Source: Fragilaria crotonensis (taxonomy: Eukaryota > Bacillariophyta > Fragilariophyceae > Fragilariales > Fragilariaceae). From it: a DNA stretch of 60,521 nt. The notes below the pieces were generated by a model. It was not told where the DNA came from, made no database searches, and saw nothing but the letters and a program-made list of their open reading frames with translations. Of the stretch, positions 10,441 through 21,400 are shown piece after piece. Both the position numbers and the translations under genes were made by a program. Location of the stretch: the NCBI GenBank assembly GCA_022925895.1, contig JAKSYS010000368.1, positions 1-60,521 of the forward strand, given 5' to 3'. Every line of letters begins with the position of its first letter. Positions within the stretch are counted from its first letter, which is position 1.

Positions 10441-10776
10441 TTGGAAAACAGGAGCGACCTGACGGACAGAGGACCAGGCACCTTACAACAGGGAAACGTC
10501 AGAGGTGAAGTGGAAAGATATGAAGAACGTAAAAGAAAATGAAAGTTTGAAAGTGACGTGGGCGGATGTAGTGCGTGGAACGAACCGCCCGACACAACAG
10601 GTAGAAAATTCAAAGAGAGTTGTTTCGAGCTCATTCTCTCGAAACAATCCTATTAGTGAGATTTAAGTTTGATTGACTTCTTTCTTTTACTTTTGATCTT
10701 GTCGTCTAGCCTGTTTAAGTTCCATACAGTACTGCGTTAAGGGCACAGTACTACAGGTGAAACGGTAATTTTAACA
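10439..10776 (+). repeat. 3' LTR of copia element (338 bp)
   Basis: Matches the 5' LTR apart from the 4-bp indel. It is followed directly by the target duplication GTTTT at 10777-10781. A short purine-rich run just before it is the likely polypurine tract. Confidence 0.95.
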
Positions 10777-10781
10777 GTTTT

Positions 10782-11221
10782 CACCATGCCTCAAAACTCA
10801 AAACCCTATCGCCGAAGCTGTCGTACAGATTGAATTCTTACAACTCTGCATGTGTTTTGACTTTTGACCATTGACCAGCAATTCACACAGCATTGCGGAG
10901 TGGAGGTGCTTTATCTCAGCTAGCTACTGTACGACATACCGTAGGATTCATCTAAACTACGACTGCACTACTCTACCGGTAGTAGCCGGTAAATGTTTGA
11001 CGTACGGGTGCAGTACTTTCAGAGTTCTCCGCACTCCAGGCATTCTACTGTTGGGCTCTCGTATACAGTACTGGACCATAAGAACTCCAAGTACAAGGTA
11101 CTGGTAGTAGCATATGCATCTATTCTCAACGGAATTTCTACAGCTAAGAATTCATGTTATGATGTTCTCACTGCGCAATGAACGAAGACACGAACTGAAG
11201 TTGGTCGGTTCACTTACTCCC
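10782..11221. other. Intergenic DNA upstream of exchanger gene
   Basis: About 440 bp, rich in GTAC and in the palindrome CTACCGGTAG (10973-10982). I see no gene. It probably holds the exchanger promoter. Confidence 0.5.
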
Positions 11222-13395
11222 ATGACGTCTACGATCGCCGTTGCTGCACCTCGTCCCGTCAGGCGGAAGCGCTTGCACGTTCATTATCAAGCTGCGTACG
11301 CGTTGACTGCGTTTTTCGTCATTGCCTTGGCAATCGGGTCAGTGGTCTCACCTTCCATCTCCAACGCTAACGCCAACGATGCGCATGAAGAAATTGGCCG
11401 TCATTTAGAAGACAGCAACACCATCGGCGGAGACGACGATTACAGCGGTTACTCCTGTATCCTTCTCTTTGATATTGTACCAGAGTCCGGGGCCGATCAA
11501 TGTCGGTTTGCCAAATCGTGCAATCAAGGAGATGGAATCCTTCTATCCTTCGTCTTTTGCAACACTCACATTTCCTATCAAATCTGGTGCTTGATTCTCA
11601 GCCCGTTGTTGCTTTTATGGATGGTATTACTCTTTCGTATGCTAGGTAGCACTGCCGAAGACTACTTCTCGCCTCCTCTCGAGATGTTTTCTGTCAAATT
11701 GGGGCTTCCGCCGCGCTTTGCAGGGGTTTCGCTCCTTGCGTTGGGGAATGGAGCCGCTGATGTCAGCGCCACCCGGAATGCCATGACCAGTGACACTCAT
11801 AACGGATATCTTATGTCATTAGGAGCTCTCACCGGTGCTGCCATGTTCATTGGAACGGTCTTGGCCGGGTTGATTATTATTGTGTCGGACGGCGTACCCT
11901 GCCGCGGAGCACTTGTTCGAGATGTGACGGCGCTCATGTTGACGGCAATCGTGGTATTCACCACATTACATTCAGGAACTGTGGGACCAGCCTCGATTTC
12001 GTTGTTTACTACGATGTATCTGGTATTCGTGGCGATTGTCATGGTAGCTGACATCTACCATAGAGCTGTCGTCATGCCGAGAATGGAACAAATTGCAATT
12101 GCTGCCGAGCTGCAGCGTCAACGAGATGCAGCACGGCAGGCACAGCAAGTTGCGGGGGACGCCTTGAATGACATGGCAGACCAAGACACAGCGCCGCCAG
12201 CAGGACCAAAACCCCGAAGCATATTTTCGAAAATGATGACGGCTTTGTCGAATTACGATAACACGACTACCGGAACCACCGACCAGCAGCAAGGGTGGGG
12301 GATCGAAAGCGACAATGTCATCAACGAGCGGCCTATCGTCTTGCATGGTGCAAATGGAATTCTGTCGGGAGATCCACATCACCGTCCCGAGGGACACGAG
12401 CCGTCGGTTGGAAACTATGCCATTTTGGAGGATGGAATGGATCATATTTGTGCTGAGCCTGGTGGGTTTTCTGCACACAATTGGCGAGGAGCTTTTCAAG
12501 ATGGCTTGTACGAATTTCAGATGGAGCTGCATGATAAATGGAAAGAGTTGGTAGAAGACGAAGATGCTCCCATGTGGGAAAAGGGCCTTCTCATGTGCGA
12601 GTTTCCATTCACAGTCCTGCGTCAACTGAGTGTATCCATTCCTTGTGAAGGGTACTATACTCGTGCCATGGTTGCAGCCTCTGGCATTGTCACCTGTTTG
12701 GTTTGCCTTTTACTTGTGGAATGAACATGGTGTGAATGCCTTCTGGAGCCCGCCAATATTCTATGGACACTTGGTCGTGTCTCGCGTTGGGCGCTGTCGT
12801 GTTGAGATTTGCTCCAGGAGGCGACGGCGCATGAATCTCATGGTAGCAACGCCGATCGCACTTTATGGTTTCGTGGTGGCAGCAACGTGGATTGATTGGA
12901 TCGCCGATCATTTGGTGGCGTTACTTGCGTTGCTAGGAATTGTCTGCCGCATTCCAGCCCCCATTTTGGGTATGACCATTCTTGCTTGGGGAATTCGATG
13001 GCGGACTTGTCGGCAAACATGACAATGGCGCGAAAAGGATTAAGCAATATGGCAATGGTACGTTGAGTCTTTTTCTGCACTTGATTGATCCAACACTATC
13101 GACACTTACCCATGCGCCATGAAGACTGCGTGCTTTGCTGGACCAGTCTTCAACATTCTGATTGGTTTGAGTCTCGGATTTTCATCTCTCGCAATTGAAA
13201 CAGGAAATCCTGACACTAGCGTGGTTTTATCACCCTCGGTGGTGACTGGCCTCATCTATATCGTGATCAACACGGTCATGCTTGTGGTGGTAGGAACTTG
13301 CTTCTGTCATGGACGCATTCCCAAAGAATTCGGATACGTGATGTTTTTCGTATTTCACTTACATCGCTCTGTCGATGTTCTTACAATTCTCTTAG
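11222..13395 (+). CDS. Sodium/calcium exchanger, NCLX/CCX type (frame-broken)
   Basis: A CaCA-superfamily exchanger of the SLC8B1/CCX branch. After a Lys/Arg-rich N-terminus and a first hydrophobic helix comes a Cys-containing loop, then the alpha-1 repeat with LLALGNGAADVSATRNAM and GALTGAAMFIG. A long hydrophilic loop of about 250 residues follows. The alpha-2 repeat is recognisable as WGNSMADLSANMTMARKGL and ACFAGPVFNILIGL. One GT-AG intron at 13058-13124 joins MAM to TACFAG. The first 1.5 kb is one open frame, but five single-base frame changes lie between about 12700 and 13352, each flanked by conserved helices. ATG 11222 is preferred; ATG 11114 is in frame upstream. Inferred role: Na+ or H+/Ca2+ exchange in an organelle or plasma membrane. 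Confidence 0.8.
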
Positions 13396-13760
13396 GATCA
13401 TAGATGAGGGTCTAAAGTTCGCTCTAATGGACGTAGGGGACTGTTTTGCAAATACACTAGGCGCATGTACATCAATCGTACAGACGTGTGTAGAACATAG
13501 GATGTTCCTCACCCATTTCTAGTACTCAACTGGTACGCTCGGCAGTTCATCAGTTCGTGTGTCGCATATTCGGATGCAATAACAAAGATAGGAGTTCGAG
13601 CATAGCTTTAGCTGCGTATCGAGTACGGTGACTCGGCACATTCTGGACAACGTGACAGAAATCGAAATTGCACGATGCGGAACAGCAAGGGTTGCTGATC
13701 CCGACGGTCACCCATGAAAATTCTCGAGTGTGTGCAGATGCTAGCGTGACCGCTTAACAA
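13396..13760. other. Intergenic DNA between convergent genes
   Basis: About 365 bp between the exchanger and the J-domain gene. I see no coding potential or repeat in it. Confidence 0.5.
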
Positions 13761-14469
13761 TCATCGCCGTCGTACAATTACATAGATCAAGTCTCGATGA
13801 ACGATTTCATAGGTGTGTAGAAACCAATGGTTGCCCAAAATCTCCAATGGCTCACCATCCAGAACAACTCCCACCCCGACGCCAACCCATATCGATCAAT
13901 ACGTCGCACATCCAACCCCCATTCGTGCGCGTACTTTTTGAGAGCAAGTTTGAAATCTGATATGGAATCATCGGGGTGGGCAACCAACTTGTAATTGATT
14001 GTGTTCGAAAGAGCCCACCTCTTTCCAGCTCGTTAGACACATCCGGATCATCTCCTTCCTCGTGATACAACGTGTGGATCGCATAGACTTCGTGAGTACG
14101 ACGCAATTGTTCCAATGTCATGACTTCGCATGCAAGGGCGACCCTGAATTGGAAACCGAATTGGACGATGTCATGATAGTTTCATAGGCAGCAAGGATTT
14201 CACTCATTTTGTATCAGGCACACCCGGATTCAAATCGGGATGATGTTGCTTGGCAAGCTAAAAGTCACAGAGAATGAGTGATGTCGACATTGAGATAATG
14301 CAACATGGACGCGCAAGACGATGATTACCTTGCGAAAGGCCGCCTTGATTTGATCGGCTGTTGAGGATGGTGGGACCCCTAAAATAGAGTAAGGAGAGGA
14401 ACGAGTCGAAATCATCCTTCGTTGCCAACGGCCCCAGACTACCGGAAGAATGGCTCTTCTCAAATACAT
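13761..14469 (-). CDS. J-domain protein, probably mitochondrial
   Basis: Exon 1 (14469-14329) starts MYLRRAILPVVWGRW, an Arg-rich presequence-like N-terminus, and enters a J domain (PYSILGVPPSSTADQIKAAF). A GT-AG intron at 14258-14328 leads to exon 2, which begins LAKQHHPDLNPG and contains the diagnostic HPD motif. The downstream protein (MTLEQLRRTHEVYAIH, KKYAHEWGLDVRRIDR, PLEILGNHWFLHTYEI) is conserved-looking, but its parts lie in different frames. One break is an A-homopolymer (ACAAAATGAG near 14207). J proteins stimulate Hsp70 ATPase. The mitochondrial location is inferred from the N-terminus only. The start at 14469 is the first ATG; a longer frame opens at a TTG. Confidence 0.65.
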
Positions 14470-15289
14470 TGTGTCATCGAACAAGGCCCTAAACGACGTA
14501 AATCATAGGCTTACTTTCAAGACCAGTGACTGTCTACCGGTAGGTTCAGATGCATTCACTCGTAAGTCGAAAGAAATTCAAACTCGTATCACAATTCACA
14601 GCTCATGAAAGTCCTTGTCATGCAGACATCACAGCGCTTTAAAAAGGATGTGTGTGTAGTGAGTACAGTAATACTCCAATACTCCAACTGCATGCTGCCA
14701 ATATCATGTCTCGCAAACCTCTCGTAATCCCAAAGCCCAATACGAGTTCTCAAATGCGATACAGTAGAGACCTGTTGCCTGTTGCATACGACATGAGAAC
14801 CCCGACCCCCACATCGCACTCCAAAGTCGTATGCGTACACGCGAAGCTCTACATACGGCCTATATAGTATGAGTCTACGAGACATGCATGCAACAACACT
14901 ACTACATCAACTGTACTATACCGGTAGCAGAAAATTGTACGTCGAGTGAACTCATGAATCCTCACATACTCTCATACATGTCGGGTCGGGCATTTGCATT
15001 ACAATCTCGCATGCTCACATTGTGTATGTCATACATGACGTGAAGTGTACTCCCAGGTAATTAATACATTTCGTCGCATCAGTTAGACCTAATAGGTTCA
15101 ATTCAATTTGTGAGAAACCACTTGTTTCGAAAATCTTTCCAATGAAGGCTAATGAAATGTCGGAGCGCGACGAAGGTAGCACGCTGGAATGGCATCTGGG
15201 CAGTCCAAGCATGCTGGACAGGACTGCAAACATGGTGGGTCTCAAAGTTTGCCCGTGGTACTTTAAGCAAAGCGGTGTCCAGCAACAAC
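14470..15289. other. Intergenic DNA, GTAC-rich
   Basis: About 820 bp between divergent genes. It contains CTACCGGTAG at 14534-14543, a second ACCGGTAG near 14920, and many CATGCAT/GTAC words. Short frames on either strand have no recognisable domains. The 5' end of the PLC gene may reach into 15140-15289. Confidence 0.45.
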
Positions 15290-17906
15290 ATGGTAGATAC
15301 GTCGGCCTGGACGCAAAATGTTGTTTTTCCAGCGACATACGTTGAGACTGTTTTGCAGCAAGTGCCGGTTGCCGATCGTCTGCTGAAGGGTATCCGGGTA
15401 ACCAAGGTGACAACGTACGGAAAATTCAAACCTCGCGTCTTGACCATTTCGCAAGATCGTTTTGCGCTCTTCTGCACACACCACAAGGTCAGGAAGAAGT
15501 CTGATGGAGGTGTCTTGTCCAGTGTAGCTCGCACACTTCCCCTGCCCCTTATTTCGCGCAAGGGCATTCGAGGCTTTAGCAACGCCGACTTGAGAGATTT
15601 GTATGTCAGGTATTTGGATATTACTGATATTGATTACATCGATGTCGGTTATCCGTGCACGAGAAAGTTGGAAGCGGCGCGCGGACTTAGTCGTCTTTCG
15701 GGATTCGATGATCGAATCGACGAATTTCGAGATCAAATTGTGTCCATAAATCATCACGGAGGTCAAACGTTGGATGTCTTCATCCCAGACATCAACGACC
15801 GCACGCTACTAGTGTCGACCTTATTGTCATTGCGTGAGAAGTATCACAGTTCAAAGGTTTACGTCGTCAATGAAGCTCGTCTGTTGAGGTACATTTGGTA
15901 TGATGTGGACAAGAATCACGATGGATCCATCTCGAAAAGGAGTTTGAGCTGGTTGTCCAGCGCGTCAATCTTCACGTCGTTGCTCCACGCAAAGTTTACC
16001 ACACCTACCGAAAGGAACACGACATCACTGGCGCTCTCACCTACGGTCAATGTGTTTCTCTTTTGCATTCAATCAGGGAAGGAAAGTACGCGTCTGTTAC
16101 ATCCATGCCTTTGAACCTGCCTTCCATTCCTGGTGCTAAATCGCCTTCGCCTTGCCCGGTGAATATTCACCCTCATATTGCACTATGGGGCACCTTGTTC
16201 GGAGCTGATCAGGATTATGTCACAGCAAAGGATTTTCTGGCAAAATTCTTGCATCCTTGTCAGAAGGAGATGGACGCCAGCGTTCAAGACGTGAAAGCTC
16301 TCTTTACAAGTATCAACCGAATGGAGGTCAATGTGGAGGAGACTTTGCCTGCTCGCAAGAATTGCTTGAGTCGTCTTCGATTTGGTTGCTATTTACATCA
16401 TGTGTTCAACATGGCCTTCGATCCAGACGAAACTGAGTTAAACCCCGAGCTCATGATGAGGCCGCTTACAGAATACTGGATCAACAGTAGTCATAATACC
16501 TATCTGGTGGGTGATCAGCTCCAGTCACCGTCGTCTGTCGAAATGTACATGAAGGCCTTGCATCGAGGTTGCGTGTGTTTGGAGCTAGACTGCTGGGACG
16601 GGGAGAGAAACGCCAAAACAGGGGAACCTATTCCAATTGTCTATCATGGCGGAACGCTCACGGGAAAGATCTTGTTTGAAGATGTCATTGGTTGTGTGGA
16701 TAACTACGTTTCAGCTCATCCGGATACGTATCCTATCATCTTATCATTGGAGAATCACTGTTCAGATGCATATCAGAAGGTCATGGTTAAGTTGATGAAA
16801 AAGATATTGAAGGGAAAGATTTACATGCCGTTTGCAGATGAATCTAAGGAGCGGCTGGGTGAGGATGATCCCTTGCCATCTCCAACGGAGCTCAAAGGCC
16901 GAGTCATCGTTAAGGGCAAACGCCATTGCCAGCACACTCCTGCCGATAGAGGTGGTTCAAAGGAATCGCGCGACGAAGATGAGGGCGATGACGACGAAGA
17001 TGATATGGATGGCGAGCCTGGTGAAGATGCTGTAGTGAGTCGCCCGGCTGCACATGATGCTGCGGCAGGTGTTGCTGTCAAGAAGAAGCAAGGAAAAGCT
17101 AAGGAGAAGACGATTGAGGAACTGGCCCAAATGACTCTGCTTCATGGTGGAAAATACAAGAACTGGGAGTCGTCGCTCGCTTCGCCTCCAAGCCACATGC
17201 ATTCGATAAGCGAAGCCAAAATCACCAAGCTTGTCAATAAGGGCGGTGCAATGGAGTGGCGCCTGTACAATGGAACCCACATGACTCGTACTTATCCAGC
17301 TGGAACGCGTGTTGATTCATCCAATTACAATCCGATATTGGCGTGGAGCATGGGTTGTCAAATTGTAGCTATGAACTTCCAAGCTGCTGATTCGCCATTG
17401 TTTCTCAACGATGGTCGCTGACAAAACGGCCAATGCGGCTACGTTCTGAAACCTCAGGTTTGTCCTCGGGCCCTCTGAAGGAGCCCATCACGCTGAAAGT
17501 GCGCATCCTTTGTGGGTCTTGTATCCCGAAACCTAAGGGAGCCAAGACAGGGGAAAGCATAGATCCATATGTTCAGATCACAGTCCATGATGTAGTCAAT
17601 AGCAAGGAAAACAAGGAAGTCTTCAAGGTGACGACAAAGACCAGCGAAACAGTCTATGATAACGGATTTAGTCCAATCTGGAACGAGGAGGAGTTTCACG
17701 AGTTTAAGGTGTACTCTCCCTACGTTGCCATGATTCAATTCTCGGTTTGGGAAACTGACGTCGGCCTTGATGACAAAGTTGCCGACTCAGCTGTCCCCAT
17801 CACTTGCCTTCGCAAGGGATATCGGTCGATTTTGCTTCATGATGACAGCGGAACCAGGACGGGACCCTTTGGTTTCGCAACCTTGCTTGCCGAGATTCAG
17901 TATTAA
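15290..17906 (+). CDS. Phosphoinositide-specific phospholipase C
   Basis: Domain order fits a delta-type PI-PLC: PH-like N-terminus (TISQDRFALFCTHHK), EF-hand loop DVDKNHDGSI, catalytic X box (SSHNTYLVGDQL, ELDCWDG, YHGGTLTGKI), a highly acidic X/Y linker (DEDEGDDDEDDMDGEPGED), Y box (TYPAGTRVDSSNYNP, WSMGCQIVAMNFQ) and C-terminal C2 (VRILCGSCIPKPKG, DPYVQITVHDV). Both catalytic histidines are present. It would cleave PIP2 to IP3 and diacylglycerol at the plasma membrane. Breaks: a one-base loss near 15934 inside the EF hand (S-EKEFELVVQR is in the next frame), an in-frame TGA at 17419-17421 between LFLNDGR and QNGQCGYVLKP, and a one-base shift near 17453. The start is uncertain: ATG 15290 (MVDTSAWTQ) is chosen because protein-like sequence begins there. 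Confidence 0.85.
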
Positions 17907-18419
17907 GAAGAAACATTATGGATAAACGATCTGATCAAAGGGGAAAGTTAGGTCTTTGTCGCAGTGCACGCACCATAATCGACCACCGCAGATGAGCAAA
18001 TTAAGCCATAGGATGACTAGGACGTAACATCGTGTTAAAAGCGTTTATTCGTAACAGTGAGCATACACCTCATCGCATCAGCTATTAGCACTATCGGACT
18101 GTCATACTGTTGTACGTCGTATCGTACACGGTTTGCACGGTCAACTCAAATCACAGAAGAGTGTGGAGTGTGTATGCATATATGCATATCGTACTACTTT
18201 CTACGTCCATCATCTACAATGCATTGCAAGTACAGTGCTTGAAGGACCTGGTACTCCAGTAAATTTGTACTGTCCTTTTGAATCTCTCACAATAGTGTAT
18301 ATAGAGTGTAGAGTGCAGACTGATACTATGTGATCACAACAATTCTTTCAGCAAAAAGTGGAAGTGGCCAACAATACAAGTACACACCGAAGGCTCTTCG
18401 AGTTGCCAAAGTCAGTACC
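17907..18419. other. Intergenic DNA
   Basis: About 510 bp between the PLC and DENN genes. GTAC- and ATGCAT-rich, with no convincing gene. It likely holds the PLC terminator and the DENN-gene promoter. Confidence 0.45.
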
Positions 18420-21400
18420 ATGTCGTCCTTCGTCACCATGCCTGACAACGAGGATGATGACCAGCAATTGAGACGGGAAGAAGATGCCGAAGAGGACGAT
18501 CTAACGCACGAGCTGTCAAGCGCAAACGATGATAGCGTGCACAGCAATGACAATGACGACCTCGAACCTGGAATTGCCGATGCAAGTGATGTTGACGTTC
18601 AGTTTCACGGTGCGACAGCATTGGTAAATGCAGACGAAGCAGCTGGTGACATTGGAGTCTCTAATTCATCATTCCGTTCCGTTGAGAAATCTCCAATCGA
18701 GGAACGAGGAATGATTGTTGATGAGGACGATGGCACTCTTCCAACAATGGTGGATGAACTTCCAGCCGCTGAAAGCGGCACTTTGCCCGTCGACGTGGCT
18801 TTGAAAGAAGATTCATTTCCAACTGTCCATGAAAGTGTACCTATTGATGGAGTCTCAGTAACTCCATCGCGTTTGAACGATGAACCCACGTTCAATGAAC
18901 AGCCTGGTGATGTAATTGTTAGCAATGCTGACCATGGAAGCGAAGCTTCGTCTGAGGATCGTCGTCTGTCAGAACAAGGTATTGCTCATGTTGAGGCCAA
19001 CTCACTTGATGGAGACAAGAAGATTCTGCTAGCTCTGGCGGACGACGCGTTGAACGACGACAAGGTTGAAACGATTCCGCAGCATTCTCGTGAACCTGAT
19101 TCCAAACCATCACCGCTCAATAGCATTCCCCTGCAAGACACTAAGGGTGCACAAATCTTGTTGAGTCGCTTTAGCTCTTGGCGCAAGAAGGCCAACGAAG
19201 CCATGGTGCAAAACGTGCAAGCATTTTCTCAAACCGACATAGCTCACCAATTGAAGACCAGTGCTGAGGTTGTGAAGACGCGAGCTGAAGTCGCTTTTCG
19301 GAATGCAAAAGTCGATACTTCGGATGGAAAGACAGTACCGAAAGGTGAGCCAGTATCTATCAGTGTTGGAGATCAGCAGCATTCCCAGAACAACACAACC
19401 GTACAGAATGCTGCGGACGTAGACGGGGAGTCTCGAGGTAACTTAAGCTCTTCTTCCGAAGGCAGTTCTAGCTCCGGGTCAACTAGCTCTGCCGAAGTTG
19501 ATTTGGAATTCACTGCTTCTGAAAGTAAGGACCCCATGCCGACGGAGGCGTCAATCACAGCCGTCACCGCAGCTCTGTACGTTCGCTCTGCAGCCTCAGT
19601 GATTACTGATTCCGTTTCATCTGGATTTCGAGGTCGTTACGTTGAAGACTTGGAGCCATCCCCGCCGAAAAAGGAGAAACCGTCGCAGACGTCTAAGATA
19701 ATGTCAAGTCGCGCTGCGGAGCATATGCAAACAATAATCGATTCACTGGACGACTCTCACGAGTACGTCATGTTGCTTGGTCAAGGGATGTTGGGTGTGA
19801 ATCTGCGACAAGCATACCTCAGAAATCGTGGGGTATATGTCGATTTTCTCGTTGAAGGTGGTGCGGCTTATAACTCCAGCGTTGTTTATGCTGGAGATGT
19901 GATTCAGAAGGTTGGAAACATTTCTGTTGCAAAAGGAACCATTCTCAATGTCCCCAAGACAGTGGCCGACGCGAAGCGTCCTGCTGTCCTGGTATTCTCG
20001 ACAGGGCAAAAGGTTGAAACTTCAAAAGTGAATTATATTGATTTGGCAATCGCTATCATGCACCAAATCAAGGAAGATGAATCAAGGCGTGGGATTTCAA
20101 AGATGCCCATTTTTCCGAGCGCATCAGATCCACCCGAAGTTGCCAAAGTTGATAGCGGCGTAGAGGCATCGGATGCAAGGGCCGCAAGCGGCCTGTCACA
20201 GCTAGCGCATCTGGACAGTGTGCAGCATATCGTCGAAAGAGCATCGCAACCAACACACGGCAGTGATAATTATCAATGGAGAATACCTCCGCTCCAACTC
20301 GACGCTATAAATCCAGCAAACATCCCGCTTCCTCCCCGCGCTGCCAAGGATGCACTCGCAGCCCACTTATCCAAACGGTAAGTAATACGTGAGGTGATCG
20401 TCACACTCAACGGGTTTCGTGCTTGCTTACAGCTTTTCACCAGAGGTAACGGAGCTTTCGAACTTTCAATGATGACAAAGGCTGCAGCGACGACTGGGAT
20501 GGGCAGTTTCCGAATGGTCCTCAAGCATGCCTTCATAATTTGTGCCCTTGACGGTCGACGCCTGCCGTTCTTGTCACGACACTTTGCCACTATCAAATCA
20601 TCGGATGATGATGGAGATCCAATCCACTCCGAAGACACTCAAATGGTGAATGCGAGCGTCGAGCTTATGCTCTTCTTGGAGCTTGCAGCTTTCGTGGAAT
20701 TGTACGGGGCCACACCCAAGTCTAGACGTCGTGATATCGCAAAACGTATTGCCTTCAAGTTTTTCCTGCCAAGCAAAATTGGCAATAGGGTGGAAAAACC
20801 GATGTTCGACTTTTCACACATCGTCGAAGAAAAGGATCTGACAGCACTTCGCGACTTGCTCCTTGAGCCCGGAGGCAACGACCAAGCGCCTTACATTCAT
20901 CGTGGCGCTTTCCTGCCCTTTCAGGAAGCTGTCGTTGAGCGATTGCATGGTTCACCGTTCATTTCTTTCCTGCGTCAGACGAGTGCGCTAGAATGAGAGG
21001 CTACCTTCGAGACACCGCGCCGTACAGAACTGTGTCACCAGGTGATATCTTTCACCGCGTTGTTGCTGCAGAAGACGACGCCCACTCAGTGAATCACTTG
21101 CTTTACAACGTGGTCTACCTTCTGTGTCAACGTGAACGCGAGACATGTGGCGAAAACGACGATATTGTTGGTGAAAAAAGTTCCAGGGTGATGGGAGCTG
21201 CTGGTGGGCTTTGCTGTGCGGTCTTCATAAAGAAAACACTTTTGAGAATTGTCGAATCTGCAGACGTCGAGCTTGACAAGGAAGCTAGTTTAACTTCTCA
21301 AGTGTTCAAGGACCTGAGAAATGCCTACGAGCAGGCTTGGCAAATGTTCCTTTCTCCACATGGAGGTGCGCTTGAGCTCCTATCGAATTCTAACGAAACT

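Larger units (their letters stand above)
4786..10776 (+). mobile_element. Full-length CoDi-like Ty1/copia LTR retrotransposon
   Basis: Two direct LTRs (4786-5127 and 10439-10776) start with TGTTGG and end with TTAACA. They are flanked by a 5-bp target duplication GTTTT (4781-4785 and 10777-10781). The interior encodes, in copia order, gag, protease, integrase, reverse transcriptase and RNase H. Gag blocks such as SDRRQFAKTLEAL and DTIEYHGGT resemble diatom CoDi elements (established family). The LTRs seem identical apart from one 4-bp indel, which points to a recent insertion. The coding region nevertheless changes frame at least eight times, near 5215, 5470, 6110, 6415, 7205, 8100, 9715 and 10030. 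Confidence 0.95.

Noticed and set aside
17419-17421. TGA in the PLC gene as selenocysteine or code change
   Set aside because: No PLC selenoprotein is known at this place, no SECIS could be assessed, and other genes use TGA as a normal stop. A base error or truncation is simpler.
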